Of a stretch of 64,000 nucleotides of DNA, positions 1 to 12,400 are shown piece after piece; position 1 is the stretch's first letter, and every line of letters begins with the position of its first letter. The notes below the pieces were generated by a model. That model did no database searches. It had not been told where the DNA came from and saw nothing but the letters and a program-made list of their open reading frames with translations. The translations under genes were made by a program, and so were the position numbers. This DNA is from Sphingomonas liriopis (GTDB taxonomy: Bacteria; Pseudomonadota; Alphaproteobacteria; Sphingomonadales; Sphingomonadaceae): contig NZ_JAMLDY010000003.1 of NCBI RefSeq assembly GCF_024211255.1, positions 186,001 through 250,000 on the forward strand, read 5' to 3'.

Positions 1-79
1 CGATCTTCTCTGGATCCTCGTCATGGTGGGGCTGGTGGCGGCGACGCTCGCCTACGCCCGCCTGTGCGATCAGGCGTGA
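1..79 (+). CDS. C-terminal end of a tiny membrane peptide upstream of kdpF (partial)
   Basis: An open frame enters from the window edge (codons from base 2) and stops with TGA at 77-79. The visible 25 residues are one hydrophobic stretch (LLWILVMVGLVAATLAYA) followed by RLCDQA, so it looks like a single-pass membrane peptide. It lies 10 bases upstream of kdpF on the same strand and probably belongs to the kdp transcript. I cannot name it. Short peptides of this sort are easy to overlook, and the frame could be chance, but the hydrophobic segment and position argue that it is real. Confidence 0.4.
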   Translation, partial: DLLWILVMVGLVAATLAYARLCDQA

Positions 80-89
80 GGGCGCGGCC

Positions 90-179
90 ATGACGCTCGA
101 TCTCTGGCTGGCGGCGCTGACCGCGCTCGGCCTCCTCGTCTATCTGGTGGCGGTCCTGATCCGCCCCGAACGCTTCTGA
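90..179 (+). CDS. kdpF: KdpF, small subunit of the K+-transporting ATPase
   Basis: This 29-residue peptide is one transmembrane helix ending in the motif LIRPERF, the typical KdpF C-terminus. KdpF is a small inner-membrane lipid-like stabiliser of the KdpFABC complex and is not essential for catalysis. It starts with ATG at 90 and its stop is 13 bases before kdpA, with a GGGAG ribosome-binding site between them. It falls below usual ORF-calling lengths but is supported by sequence and by position as the first classical kdp gene. Confidence 0.9.
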   Translation: MTLDLWLAALTALGLLVYLVAVLIRPERF

Positions 180-192
180 AGGGAGCGGACCG

Positions 193-1896
193 ATGACACT
201 CCAGGGCTGGTTCCTGATCCTCGCCTTTATCGGCCTCCTGCTGGCGCTGACCAAGCCGGTCGGCCTGTGGTTGCACGCGCTGTACGAAGGCCGCCGCACG
301 CCGCTTCACCGCGTGCTCGGCCCGGTCGAGCGCGGCTTCTACCGCCTTTCGGGCATCGACCCGGCCGCCGAGCAGGGCTGGCGCCGCTACGCGCTGCACA
401 TGCTGCTCTTCAACGTCGTGCTGATGGCCTTCACCTACGCGGTGCTGCGCCTGCAGGGCGTGCTGCCGGGAAATCCGCAAAGGCTGGCGGGGCTCAGCCC
501 GCACCTCGCCTTCAATACCGCGATCAGCTTCGCCACCAACACCAACTGGCAGAGCTACGGCGGCGAAAGCACCATGTCGAACCTCAGCCAGATGCTGGGG
601 CTGGCCATCCACAACTTCCTGTCCGCGGCGACCGGCATCGCGCTCGCCTTCGCGCTGTTCCGCGGGTTCGCGCGGGCCGAGGCGAAAACGGTGGGCAACT
701 TCTGGGCGGACGTGACGCGGGTCACGCTGTACCTGCTGCTGCCGCTCTGTATCGTCTACACGCTGTTTCTGATCGCGTCGGGCGTGCCGCAGACGCTGGC
801 CGCGACGATCGAGGTCGATACGCTGGAGGGGATACGCCAGGTGCTCGCCACCGGCCCGGTCGCCAGCCAGGAGGCGATCAAGATGCTCGGCACCAACGGT
901 GGCGGCTTCTTCAACGCCAATTCCGCGCACCCGTTCGAGAACCCGACGGCGCTCACCAACTTCGTCCAGATGCTGTCGATCTTCGTCGTCGGCTTCGGCC
1001 TGACCTGGTGCTTCGGCAGGGCGGTCGGCAACACGCGCCAGGGCTGGGCGATCCTGTCGGCGATGGTGATCCTGTTCCTCGCCGGCGTGACCGTGACCTA
1101 CTGGCAGGAAGCGGCGGGCAATCCCGTCCTCCATCACCTCGGCGTCGCCGGCGGCAACATGGAGGGCAAGGAAGTGCGCTTCGGCATCGCCGCCTCGTCG
1201 CTGTTCGCCGTCGTCACCACCGCCGCCTCATGCGGCGCGGTCAACGCGATGCACGACAGCTTCACCGCATTGGGCGGCATGATCCCGCTGTTCAACATGC
1301 AGCTGGGCGAGGTCGTGATCGGTGGTGTCGGCGCCGGCATCTACGGTTTCCTGCTGTTCGCGATCCTGGCGGTGTTCGTCGCCGGGCTGATGGTCGGCCG
1401 CACGCCCGAGTACGTTGGCAAGAAGATCGAGGCGCGCGAGGTGAAGCTGGCGGTGCTCGCCATCGCGGTGCTGCCGCTGATGATCCTGGGGCTGACCGCG
1501 TTGTCGAGCGTGGCCGCGCAGGGGCTGGCGGGGCCGCTCAACAAGGGGCCGCACGGCTTCTCGGAGATCCTGTACGCCTTCACCAGCGCGGTCGGGAACA
1601 ACGGCTCGGCCTTCGCCGGTCTCACCGCCAGCACGCCATGGTACGACGGGCTGCTCGGCGTCGCGATGTGGGCCGGCCGCTTCTTCGTCATCGTGCCGAT
1701 GCTGGCGATCGCCGGCTCGCTCGCCGCGAAGAAGCATACGCCGGAGAGCGCAGGCTCCTTCCCGACCACGGGCGGCCTGTGGGTCGGCCTGCTCGTCGGG
1801 ATCATCCTGATCCTGGGCGGTCTCACCTTCCTCCCGAGCCTCGCGCTCGGCCCCATCGCCGATCATCTCGCGATGATCCGCGGCCAGCTGTCCTGA
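193..1896 (+). CDS. kdpA: KdpA, potassium-binding and translocating subunit of the Kdp ATPase
   Basis: The 567-residue polytopic inner-membrane protein has the usual KdpA length and belongs to the superfamily of K+ transporters. It binds and translocates K+ in the KdpFABC high-affinity uptake complex. Selectivity-filter type glycine motifs are visible, including [15 protein letters not shown] from about residue 233 and a later [14 protein letters not shown] at 193 is preceded by a GGGAG ribosome-binding site. It is followed after 12 bases by kdpB. The order kdpF-A-B-C-D-E is the standard one, so the genes are very likely co-transcribed and induced by K+ limitation through the KdpD/KdpE pair encoded downstream. 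Confidence 0.98.
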   Translation: MTLQGWFLILAFIGLLLALTKPVGLWLHALYEGRRTPLHRVLGPVERGFYRLSGIDPAAEQGWRRYALHMLLFNVVLMAFTYAVLRLQGVLPGNPQRLAGLSPHLAFNTAISFATNTNWQSYGGESTMSNLSQMLGLAIHNFLSAATGIALAFALFRGFARAEAKTVGNFWADVTRVTLYLLLPLCIVYTLFLIASGVPQTLAATIEVDTLEGIRQVLATGPVASQEAIKMLGTNGGGFFNANSAHPFENPTALTNFVQMLSIFVVGFGLTWCFGRAVGNTRQGWAILSAMVILFLAGVTVTYWQEAAGNPVLHHLGVAGGNMEGKEVRFGIAASSLFAVVTTAASCGAVNAMHDSFTALGGMIPLFNMQLGEVVIGGVGAGIYGFLLFAILAVFVAGLMVGRTPEYVGKKIEAREVKLAVLAIAVLPLMILGLTALSSVAAQGLAGPLNKGPHGFSEILYAFTSAVGNNGSAFAGLTASTPWYDGLLGVAMWAGRFFVIVPMLAIAGSLAAKKHTPESAGSFPTTGGLWVGLLVGIILILGGLTFLPSLALGPIADHLAMIRGQLS

Positions 1897-1908
1897 TCGG
1901 AAGCCACC

Positions 1909-3942
<2,034 letters not shown>

Positions 3943-3955
3943 AGGGTACAGGAAC

Positions 3956-4543
3956 ATGGGCAAGGACTTCACTTCCGCGCTGCGGCCGGCGATCGTCATG
4001 ACGATCCTGTTCGCTGCGCTCCTCGGGCTGGCCTATCCGCTGGCGATGACCGGAATCGGCCAGGCGCTGTTCCCGCATCAGGCGAACGGCAGCCTGATCG
4101 CCGACGCGCAGGGCCGGGTGATCGGCTCGGAGATCGTCGGGCAGGCGTTCGCCGCCGACCGCTATTTTCAGACGCGTCCGTCCGCCGCCGGCAAGGGCTA
4201 CGATGGGCTCGCCTCGTCGGGATCGAACCTTGGGCCGGCCGCGCAGGCGCTGGTTGACCGGGTGAAGCCTGACGTCGACCGGCGCCGTCACGAGGGCATC
4301 GCCGGGCCGATCCCTGCCGACCTTGTCACCGCCAGCGGCTCGGGACTCGATCCCGACCTGTCGCCCGCCGCCGCGCTCGCGCAGGCGCCGCGGGTGGCCC
4401 GGGCCCGCGGCATCGCGTGGGAGCGCGTCCGGGCGCTGGTGGCCGAGCAAACCGAGGACTCGCTGTTCGGCGTTCCGCACGTCAACGTGCTCGCACTCAA
4501 CCGCGCGCTCGACAGCCTCGCGTCCGGTAGCCCCTCGCGCTGA
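3956..4543 (+). CDS. kdpC: KdpC, accessory subunit of the Kdp ATPase
   Basis: The 195-residue protein has one N-terminal membrane anchor (about residues 12-32) and a periplasmic domain typical of KdpC, including the conserved stretch YFQTRPSAAG and the region SNLGP that follows it. It is thought to raise substrate affinity of the KdpFABC complex. The start ATG at 3956 follows kdpB by 13 bases. Its TGA stop overlaps the kdpD start by one base (TGATG), pointing to translational coupling between the pump and its sensor. Confidence 0.96.
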   Translation: MGKDFTSALRPAIVMTILFAALLGLAYPLAMTGIGQALFPHQANGSLIADAQGRVIGSEIVGQAFAADRYFQTRPSAAGKGYDGLASSGSNLGPAAQALVDRVKPDVDRRRHEGIAGPIPADLVTASGSGLDPDLSPAAALAQAPRVARARGIAWERVRALVAEQTEDSLFGVPHVNVLALNRALDSLASGSPSR

Positions 4544-7224
4544 TGCCAGACACCAACCCCGATCCGGGGGCCGGACGCCCCGATCCCGACGCGCTTCTGC
4601 GCTCCGCCGCGCAGGAGGGGCGCGGGCGGCTGAAGATCTTCCTCGGTGCCGCACCGGGCGTCGGCAAGACCTACGAAATGCTGTCCGAGGGCGCGGCACG
4701 CCGGCGCGACGGGGTGGACGTCATCGTCGGGGTGGTCGAGACCCATGGCCGCACGGAGACCGAGGCGCTGACTCGCGGCCACGAGATCGTGTCGCGCCGC
4801 GACGTGCCCTATGAGGGGCGGACGCTGCACGAGATGGACCTCGACGCTATCCTCGCCCGCGCGCCGCGACTGGTGCTGGTCGACGAACTGGCGCACACCA
4901 ACGCCCCTGGCAGCCGCCACCCCAAGCGCTACCAGGACGTCGAGGAGCTGCTCGCCGCCGGCATCGACGTCTATTCGACCATCAACATCCAGCACGTCGA
5001 GAGCCTGAACGACATCGTCGCCAGTTTCACCCGCGTCCGCGTCCGCGAGACGGTGCCCGACAGCGTGTTGGAGCGGGCCGAGATCGAGGTCGTCGACATC
5101 CCGCCCGACGAGCTGATCGAGCGGTTGAGGGCGGGCAAGGTCTATCTGTCGGAGGAGGCGACCCGAGCGCTCGGGCATTTCTTCTCCAGGTCCAACCTGT
5201 CGGCATTGCGCGAGCTGGCGCTGCGCCGCGCGGCGCAGGCGGTCGATGCGCGTATGCTCGACGACGTGCGTGCGCTGGGGCTCGGCGGCACCTGGGCGGG
5301 CAGCGACCGCATCGTCGTCGCGATCAACGAACTACCGGGCGCCGAGGCGCTCGTGCGCGCCGCCAAGCGTGTCGCCGACGGCCTGCGGGGCCCGTGGACT
5401 GCGCTGTTCGTAGAGACGCCCCGCGCCGCCCATTTCACCGACGTGCAGCACGCCCGCGTCGCGGCGGCGATGACCCTGGCGACGCAGCTCGGCGCGGCCG
5501 TTGCCACCGTGCCCGCGACCAGCGTCGTCGAGGGCATCCAGAACTTCCTCGCCGACGCCCGTGCCACGCAGCTGGTGATCGGCAAGTCGCGGCGGTCGCG
5601 CTGGTTCGAGCTGCGCCACGGCTCGGTCGTGGACTGGCTGATCCGCGCGACCCCGGGTGTCGCCATCCACGTCATGCCGGTTGGCGGAACGGGCGGTCGC
5701 GAACCGCGAGGCATCCGCCCGCCGGCACGTTGGGGAACACCCGTGGGATACGTAGCGACGGGTGGCCTCATCGCCGCGATTACCGCCGGCGGCATCGCCT
5801 TGCAGCCGGCTTTCGACCTCGGCAATCTAGCCCTCCTCTACCTGCTACCGGTGATGGTGGGGGCGAGCCTCTACGGCCTGCGCACCGGCCTGTTCGCCGG
5901 CCTGACCTCCAGCCTGGCCTACAATTTCTTCTTCCTGCCCCCGGTCGGCACACTCAGCATCAGCAACCCCGAGAACGTCGTCTCGGTGATCGTGCTGCTC
6001 GGCATCGCGTTCGCGACGAGCCAGTTGACGGCGCGCGTGCGGGCGCAGGCGGATCTGGCGACGGCGAGCGCGCGGACCAACGCCACGCTCGCCGGGTTCC
6101 TGCGCCAGATCGCGAGCGTCAACGATCCCGACGTCGCCGCGCAGATGATCTGCGACGATGTCCGCCGCCTGCTCGATGTGCAGGTTGTGCTGCTGGGTTC
6201 GCCCGGCGGCACCGAGCTGGACGTGCTCGCCGCGAGCGATCCGGGTTACCGGTTGGACACGATGGACAATGCCGCGGCGCGGTGGGCGTTCGACAACGGC
6301 GTGCCGACCGGCATGGGCTCGGGAACGCTCGCCGCATCGGGATGGCTTTTCCAGCCGCTAAGGGCGGGTGATCGCGTCGTTGCCGTGCTGGGCGTTGCGA
6401 ACGAGGCGGGCGGCCAACCAGTCCGCGCCGACCAGCAGCCGCTGCTCAGCAGTCTGATCGACCAGTCGGCGCTCGTCATGGAGCGGCTGCGGCTCCAGAC
6501 CGAGATGCGCGACGTCGACGTCGTCCGCACCCGCGACCGGCTGCGCGCGGCGCTGCTCTCCTCGGTCAGCCATGATCTGCGCACGCCGCTGACCGCGGTG
6601 ATCGGTGCCGCCGGCGAGCTCGACCATGGCTGCACGCCCGAGCTGATCGGTACCATCCAGGCCGAGGCCGCGAGGCTCAACCGGTTCGTATCCAACCTCC
6701 TCGACATGGCCCGCGTCGAGGCGGGCGCGATCAAGCTCGCCGTCGAGCCGATCGACCTGAGCGACGCGGTGACGAGCGCCGCGCATGATGCCCGTCGCGC
6801 GCTGGAGGGCCATCCCATCCGGCTCGACGTTCCACCCGATCTTCCGCTGGTCCGCGTCGATCCGCAGCTCCTCCATCACTGCCTCCTCAACCTTCTCGAC
6901 AATGCCGGCCGCTATGGCGACCCTGGCACCGAGATCGTCATCGAGGGCAGCAACCGCTACGGTGAGGTTCGCCTCGCCGTGCTCGACCATGGCCCCGGGC
7001 TGCCGAATGGGAGCGAAGCCGAGGTGTTCGAGACGTTCACGCGCCTGGAAGGCTCCGATCGCGCGATCGGGGGTACCGGTCTTGGCCTCGCGATCGTAAA
7101 GGCGTTTGCTGAGGCGATGGGCATGACCGTCGAGGCCGAGAACCGAGAGGATGGTGCTGCCTTCACCCTCGCCTTTCCGTCGGCACTGATTGTCCGCGAG
7201 CCTGCGCCGGAAAGGCTGACCTGA
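4543..7224 (+). CDS. kdpD: KdpD, potassium/turgor sensor histidine kinase
   Basis: The 893-residue sensor kinase has the full KdpD architecture: an N-terminal KdpD domain with Walker A (GAAPGVGKT, residues 35-43), a universal-stress-protein-like domain (about 250-375), four closely spaced transmembrane helices (about 400-500), a GAF-like region, a HisKA domain with the phospho-acceptor in SVSHDLRTPL (His 677), and a C-terminal HATPase domain with GTGLGLAIVKAF. It phosphorylates KdpE when K+ is scarce. The gene overlaps kdpC by one base and touches kdpE with no gap (TGA then ATG), so the sensor and regulator are made in step with the pump. Confidence 0.97.
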   Translation: MPDTNPDPGAGRPDPDALLRSAAQEGRGRLKIFLGAAPGVGKTYEMLSEGAARRRDGVDVIVGVVETHGRTETEALTRGHEIVSRRDVPYEGRTLHEMDLDAILARAPRLVLVDELAHTNAPGSRHPKRYQDVEELLAAGIDVYSTINIQHVESLNDIVASFTRVRVRETVPDSVLERAEIEVVDIPPDELIERLRAGKVYLSEEATRALGHFFSRSNLSALRELALRRAAQAVDARMLDDVRALGLGGTWAGSDRIVVAINELPGAEALVRAAKRVADGLRGPWTALFVETPRAAHFTDVQHARVAAAMTLATQLGAAVATVPATSVVEGIQNFLADARATQLVIGKSRRSRWFELRHGSVVDWLIRATPGVAIHVMPVGGTGGREPRGIRPPARWGTPVGYVATGGLIAAITAGGIALQPAFDLGNLALLYLLPVMVGASLYGLRTGLFAGLTSSLAYNFFFLPPVGTLSISNPENVVSVIVLLGIAFATSQLTARVRAQADLATASARTNATLAGFLRQIASVNDPDVAAQMICDDVRRLLDVQVVLLGSPGGTELDVLAASDPGYRLDTMDNAAARWAFDNGVPTGMGSGTLAASGWLFQPLRAGDRVVAVLGVANEAGGQPVRADQQPLLSSLIDQSALVMERLRLQTEMRDVDVVRTRDRLRAALLSSVSHDLRTPLTAVIGAAGELDHGCTPELIGTIQAEAARLNRFVSNLLDMARVEAGAIKLAVEPIDLSDAVTSAAHDARRALEGHPIRLDVPPDLPLVRVDPQLLHHCLLNLLDNAGRYGDPGTEIVIEGSNRYGEVRLAVLDHGPGLPNGSEAEVFETFTRLEGSDRAIGGTGLGLAIVKAFAEAMGMTVEAENREDGAAFTLAFPSALIVREPAPERLT

Positions 7225-7911
7225 ATGCCCGCCAAGATCCTCGTCGTCGACGACGATGCCGCGATCCGTCGTCTGCTCCGCAATACGCTTGTCCGCGCGA
7301 GCTACACCGTGGTCGAGGCAGCGGACGCCAAGGGCGCATTGCGTCAGGCTGCCGCCGAACAACCCAGCGCGATCCTTCTCGATCTCGGGCTTCCGGATCG
7401 TGACGGCCTCAGCATCATACCGCTCCTGCGCTCCCACAGCGATGCGGCTATCCTCGTCGTGTCAGCCCGCGAGGCGGTGGACGACAAGGTGGCGGCGCTC
7501 GACCTTGGCGCCGAAGACTTCGTCACCAAGCCCTTCGACACGGACGAGCTCCTTGCGCGCCTTCGTGTCGCGTTGCGCCTTCATCAAATGCTGGGAGCGC
7601 CGCCCAGGATTGTCCGCCGAGGCGACCTGACGATCGATCTCGACCTCCGGACCGTTTCGCGGAACGAGCAGGAGGTGCATCTCACGCGTAAGGAGCACGA
7701 TGTGCTGGAGGTCCTTGCCCGGCACATTGGCAGGATCGTCACTCATGAGAAGCTGCTCTCCGCGTGCTGGGGCGGCGAGGAGGAGCCGCGCGTCGAGTAT
7801 CTTCGGATCGTCATTCGCAATCTGCGACAGAAATTGGAAGCGCCAGCGCTGGTAGGAACTGTGATCGCTAACGAACTTGGTGTCGGTTATCGGCTAAGGA
7901 CGGAGAGCTAA
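7225..7911 (+). CDS. kdpE: KdpE, OmpR-family response regulator
   Basis: The 228-residue protein has a receiver domain with the acidic cluster DDD at residues 9-11, the phospho-acceptor Asp 53 in LLDLGLPD and Lys in VTKPFD, followed by a C-terminal winged-helix DNA-binding domain (about 130-228). It is the partner of KdpD and the expected activator of the kdp operon. The start is immediately after the kdpD stop. Its last 44 bases overlap the 3' end of the oppositely oriented GntR gene, so the two genes are tail-to-tail without an intervening terminator. Confidence 0.96.
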   Translation: MPAKILVVDDDAAIRRLLRNTLVRASYTVVEAADAKGALRQAAAEQPSAILLDLGLPDRDGLSIIPLLRSHSDAAILVVSAREAVDDKVAALDLGAEDFVTKPFDTDELLARLRVALRLHQMLGAPPRIVRRGDLTIDLDLRTVSRNEQEVHLTRKEHDVLEVLARHIGRIVTHEKLLSACWGGEEEPRVEYLRIVIRNLRQKLEAPALVGTVIANELGVGYRLRTES

Positions 7912-8587
7912 ACTCGGCGATCCGGACCTTTCGCTCGGTACCGGCGGCGAATTGCTGTTTCAGGTCGTCCAGCGTCCCGGCGATATGCTGCAACAGCAGC
8001 GCTTCGAGCGTGACCGCGTCGCGCGCCATCCACGCATCGAGCAGTCCGCGATGTTCCAGATGCGCGCGCGATTCGCGTCCCGCGGGCTGAAGGTGCGCGA
8101 CGACATAGCGTTCGGCGAGGATCGACAGCCGCTCGACGAGCTGCGTCGTCAGCAGCCGGCCGCCGGGCCGGACGAGTGCGGTGTGGAAATCGCGGTTGCG
8201 CACTGCCACCTCGGCGAGGTTGGAGCCGGCGGCGCTGTCGAGCCGTTCGAACGCCTCCGCCGTCTGCGCGCGCGCCGCGCCGTCGGCGACCAGCGCGGCA
8301 TGCGCCGCCGCGGCGGGTTCGATGGTCAGGCGCAGCGCGTAGATCTCGTCGACCTGCTCGGCCGACATCGGCTGGACGAAATAGCCGCGGTTGGCGTGGC
8401 TGACGAGCAGCCCTTCCTGTTCCAGCCGGGCGAGCGCTTCGCGCAGCGGAATCTTGCTGACCCCCAGTTGCGCGGCGAGCGCGTCCTGGCGGATCGGCGT
8501 ATCGGTGGCGAGGCGCCCGATGACGATCTGTTCGCGCACGATCTCGAAGACCCGCTCCGACAGGGTACGCACGACGATGCTGGTCAT
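7868..8587 (-). CDS. GntR-family (FCD/FadR-type) transcriptional regulator
   Basis: From ATG at 8587 the protein is 239 residues. It has an N-terminal winged helix-turn-helix of the GntR type (about residues 5-70, with RQDALAAQLGVSKIPLREAL) and an all-helical C-terminal FCD effector domain with the metal/ligand-binding pattern of acidic and His residues (RDFH, HRGLLDAW). An upstream in-frame extension is possible but lacks GntR homology. Because the remnant of a proline racemase/hydroxyproline epimerase gene lies just upstream on the same strand, it may once have controlled a hydroxyproline or proline-racemisation pathway. That link is inference. It overlaps kdpE by 44 bases at the 3' end. 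Confidence 0.85.
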   Translation of the reverse strand: MTSIVVRTLSERVFEIVREQIVIGRLATDTPIRQDALAAQLGVSKIPLREALARLEQEGLLVSHANRGYFVQPMSAEQVDEIYALRLTIEPAAAAHAALVADGAARAQTAEAFERLDSAAGSNLAEVAVRNRDFHTALVRPGGRLLTTQLVERLSILAERYVVAHLQPAGRESRAHLEHRGLLDAWMARDAVTLEALLLQHIAGTLDDLKQQFAAGTERKVRIAEFSSPSLADNRHQVR

Positions 8588-8642
8588 GGCCGGCTCTCCA
8601 CAGGCGAACGGCACGCGCGACGACGGTTCGCCGACGCCTGCT

Positions 8643-8846
8643 TCACTGGACCTGGAAGCCATTCCAGAAGGAATCGGCCCGATCAATGCATATCGTGTTG
8701 AATCCGGTGGCGATCGCCGACCCTTCGATCGACGGGACGATCGCCGGCTGGCCGCCGAGCGTCGTCGCCGCCTTGGCCCGGCCGATGAAGCGACCGCCGA
8801 TATAGCGTTCGTGGACGAAGCGGTCGCCGACGCGGCGATCGAGCGG
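8643..8846 (-). pseudogene. 3' remnant of a proline racemase / 4-hydroxyproline epimerase gene
   Basis: On the minus strand, the frame ending with TGA at 8643-8645 reads VGDRFVHERYIGGRFIGR, then a TLGGQPAIVPSIEGSA segment, then a TGF...WNGFQV ending. This matches the C-terminal end of the proline racemase family (VGDRFVHESIIGSRFIGR, then GG..A.IP.I.G.A...G). About 65 codons remain of a gene normally around 310-340 codons. Upstream the frame degenerates and runs out of phase into the Lrp gene, and neither catalytic Cys region is present. It lies between two regulators beside putA, so it is probably the relic of an imino-acid catabolic gene. Confidence 0.7.
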
Positions 8847-8904
8847 GGCGGCTATACGATCCCGCCTGGGACGACGCCGACGGTGGTGACGCTGCGGCGG
8901 CGCG

Positions 8905-9357
8905 TCAGATCGGCAGCTGCGTCGTCGCCTTGACCTCCTCGAGCACCGCGTATGTCCGCGTCTCGCGGATGCCGGGCAGGTCGACCAGCGTCGACCCCAG
9001 GAACACGCGATACGCCGCCATGTCGGCGACGCGCACTTTGAGGAGGTAGTCGAACCCGCCCGCGACCATATGGCATTCGAGCACCTCGGGCAGCCGCTCG
9101 ACATGCGCGGCGAAGGCGGCGAAGACGTCGTCGGACGTCCGGTCGAGCAGCACCTCGACGAAGATCATCAGCGCGCGGCCGAGCTTGGCGGGGTCGAGCA
9201 GCGTGGTATAGCCGGTGATGACGCCGCTGGCGCGCAGCCTTTTCACCCGGTCGAAACAGGCGGCGGGCGACAGGCCGCATTGCGCGGCGAGCGCCTGGTT
9301 GGTGATCCGGCCATCGGCCTGCAACGCGCGCAGCAATCGGGCGTCCATCGCGTCCAT
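8905..9357 (-). CDS. putR: Lrp/AsnC-family regulator, probable PutR (activator of putA)
   Basis: The 150-residue protein has an N-terminal helix-turn-helix (about residues 1-60; NQALAAQCGLSPAACFDRVK) and a C-terminal RAM/AsnC ligand-binding domain with a GGFDYLLKV segment. It is divergent from putA with a 125-base gap. In alphaproteobacteria such as Agrobacterium and Rhodobacter, an Lrp-type PutR encoded divergently activates putA in response to proline. That role fits here because this PutA has no ribbon-helix-helix domain to repress itself. The symbol is by context and family. Confidence 0.85.
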   Translation of the reverse strand: MDAMDARLLRALQADGRITNQALAAQCGLSPAACFDRVKRLRASGVITGYTTLLDPAKLGRALMIFVEVLLDRTSDDVFAAFAAHVERLPEVLECHMVAGGFDYLLKVRVADMAAYRVFLGSTLVDLPGIRETRTYAVLEEVKATTQLPI

Positions 9358-9482
9358 GCGAACATCCTTCGGCTTTGGGGCGCTTGCCGGATAATCCTTC
9401 GGTCACGTCTGCGCAAACGCAAAGCACCTCCGTCGCGAAGCGCGATATAGACGAACGATCGCCCCTTACCGGAACATCCTTC
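9358..9482. promoter_or_regulatory. Divergent promoter region between putR and putA
   Basis: The 125-base gap separates the start codons of the Lrp-type regulator (minus) and putA (plus) and must carry both promoters and any PutR binding sites. I do not see a confident -35/-10 pair or operator. Confidence 0.5.
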
Positions 9483-12400
9483 ATGCTTCGCACCTTCGAC
9501 TGGGACCGCCTCGACACCGCCAAATATCAGGACGAGGCCGAATCGGTCGGCGCGCTGCTGCGCGCGGTGCCCTTGTCGGATGCCGAACGCGAAGCGGTGT
9601 CGGCGCAGGCGGTGACGCTGGTGCAGGCCGCCCGCACCTCCACGAAGAAACAGGGCGTGGTCGAGAGCTTCCTGCAGGAATATTCGCTCGGCACCAAGGA
9701 GGGCCTCGCGCTGATGTGTCTCGCCGAGGCGATGCTGCGCACGCCCGATGCCGAGACGCGCGACCGGCTGATCGCGGAAAAGATCGGCGCCGCCGACTGG
9801 GGCAGCCACCTCGGCGGGTCGGACAGCCTGTTCGTCAACGCCTCGACCTGGGGGCTGATGCTGACCGGCAAGCTGATCGACGTCGATGCCGAGGCGAAGA
9901 CGGATCTGGGCGGCTGGTTCAGGCGGCTGACCGCGCGATTGGGCGAACCCGTCATCCGCCAGGCGGTCGGCGCCGCGGTCAAGATGATGGGCGAACAGTT
10001 CGTCCTCGGCCGCACGATCGAGGGCGGGCTGGAGCGCGCGCGCAAGGAGGGCTATCTCTGCTCGTTCGACATGCTCGGCGAGGGCGCGCGCACCGCGGCG
10101 GACGCCGCGCGCTACGAGTCGATCTATGCCAATGCGATCGAAGCGGTCGGCGCGGCGCGCGCGCCCGGCCTCAGCCCGGAGGACGGCCACGGCGTCTCGG
10201 TCAAATTGTCCGCGCTCTGCCCGCGCTACGAGGCGGTGCAGGAAGCGCGCGTCTGGGAGGAATTGTACCCGCGCGTGAAGCGCCTCGCGCTGATCGCCGC
10301 GCGCCACAATCTCAACTTCGCGATCGACGCGGAGGAGGCCGACCGGCTGGTGATCTCGCTGCGCCTCGTCGACCGGCTGGCGCGAGAGGAGGAATTGGGC
10401 GACTGGACCGGCCTCGGCGTCGTCGTGCAGGCGTATCAGAAGCGGGGCCTCGCGGTGATCGAGGGACTGGCGGCACTCGCCCGCAGCACCGGGCGGCGAA
10501 TCATGGTCCGCCTCGTCAAGGGCGCCTATTGGGACAGCGAGATCAAGCGCGCGCAGGTCGCCGGCCGGCCCGATTATCCCGTCTTCACCACCAAGCCCGC
10601 GACCGATTTGTCCTATCTCGTCTGCGCCGCGGCGCTGATCGAAGCCAGCCCGGCGCTCTATCCGCAATTCGCGACGCACAATGCGCACACGCTCGCCGCG
10701 GTCAGCCTGATGGCGACGCGCCGCGGCGTGCGGATCGAGCACCAGCGGCTGCACGGCATGGGCGAGGCGCTGTACAAGGCGGCGGGCGGCAATCTCAGCT
10801 TGCGTGCCTACGCCCCCGTCGGCGGCCATGAGGAGTTGCTCCCCTATCTCGTCCGTCGCCTGCTCGAGAATGGCGCCAACACCAGCTTCGTCCATGCGCT
10901 GCTCGACGAGCGCGTGCCGGCCGAGCTCGTGGTCAGCGATCCCGTCGACACCGTTCGCGCGCAGCCCGATCGCCACCCGCGCATCCCGACCCCCGCCGAC
11001 CTGTACGGCGCCACCCGCGCCAATCCGCCGGGGCGCGACTACAGCCGCGACAGCGAACGCGCCGCCGCGGCGCGCACGGCGCAGGTCGGTGCGGCGGACA
11101 CGATCGCCGCAGGCCCGATCGTCGGCGGGCAACTGCTCGCCGGCACCGGGCCGCAGCCGGTGCACAGCCCGGTCGATCGCAGCCGGCTGATCGGCACCGT
11201 CGCCGAAGCGACACCCGCCGACATCGACCGCGCCGCCACCCTCGCCCGCGCCGCGCAGCCGCGCTGGGACGCGGCGGGCGGCGTCGCGCGCGGCCGGGTG
11301 CTGCGCGCGATGGGCGACGCGCTGGAGGGCGCGATGGACCCGCTGATCGCCTTGCTGTCGCGCGAGGCGGGCAAGACGCTCAACGACGGCGTCGCCGAGG
11401 TGCGCGAGGCAGTCGATTTCTGCCGCTATTACGCGCATCTCGCCGAAACGCAGTTCAACGGGCTGCAACCGCTGCCCGGCCCGGTCGGCGAGACCAACCA
11501 TCTCGAGCTGCGCGGGCGCGGCACGTTCGTCTGCATCTCCCCATGGAATTTCCCGCTGGCGATCTTCACGGGTCAGATCGCCGCGGCGCTGGCGGCGGGC
11601 AATGCGGTGCTGGCGAAGCCCGCCGAACAGACGCCGCTCGTCGCCGCCGAGGCGGTGCGGCTGTTCCACGCCGCCGGCCTCGACCCCGATCTGCTCGCGC
11701 TGCTGCCCGGCGACGGCGCGACCGTCGGTGCGGCGCTGGTCGCGCATCCGGGGATCGCGGGCGTCGCCTTTACCGGCGGCACCGACACCGCGTGGGGCAT
11801 CAACCGCAGCCTCGCCGAACGCCGCGGGCCGATCCTGCCGTTCATCGCCGAGACCGGTGGCCTCAACGCGATGTTCGTCGACACGACCGCGCTCAAGGAA
11901 CAGGTGGTCGACGACGTTATCGTCTCGGCGATCGGGTCTGCGGGGCAGCGCTGTTCGGCGCTGCGGCTGCTGTTCGTTCCCGAGGAATCCGCGGACGAGC
12001 TGATCGCGACGCTGACCGGTGCGCTCGACACGCTGGTCATCGGCGATCCCGCCGATGCCGCGACCGACGTCGGCCCGGTGATCGACGCCGACGCGCTGGC
12101 GATGCTGGAGGCGCATCGTGCGCGGCTGGAGCGCGAGGCGATGGTCCTCGCACGCCGCGATCCGGGGGTGTGGAGCGACCGCGGGTATTTCTTCGGCCCC
12201 GTCATCGCCGAGGTGCCGCGTGCCGACTTCCTCGCGCAGGAGGTGTTCGGCCCGATCCTCCACATCTACCGCTACAAGGCAGATGAGCTGGAGGGGATCG
12301 CGCGGCAGCTTGCCGACACCGGCTATGGCCTGACGCTCGGCATCCACAGCCGGATCGAGGGGTTCGCCAACCGGGTGCGCGCGCTGGTCCCCGCGGGCAA

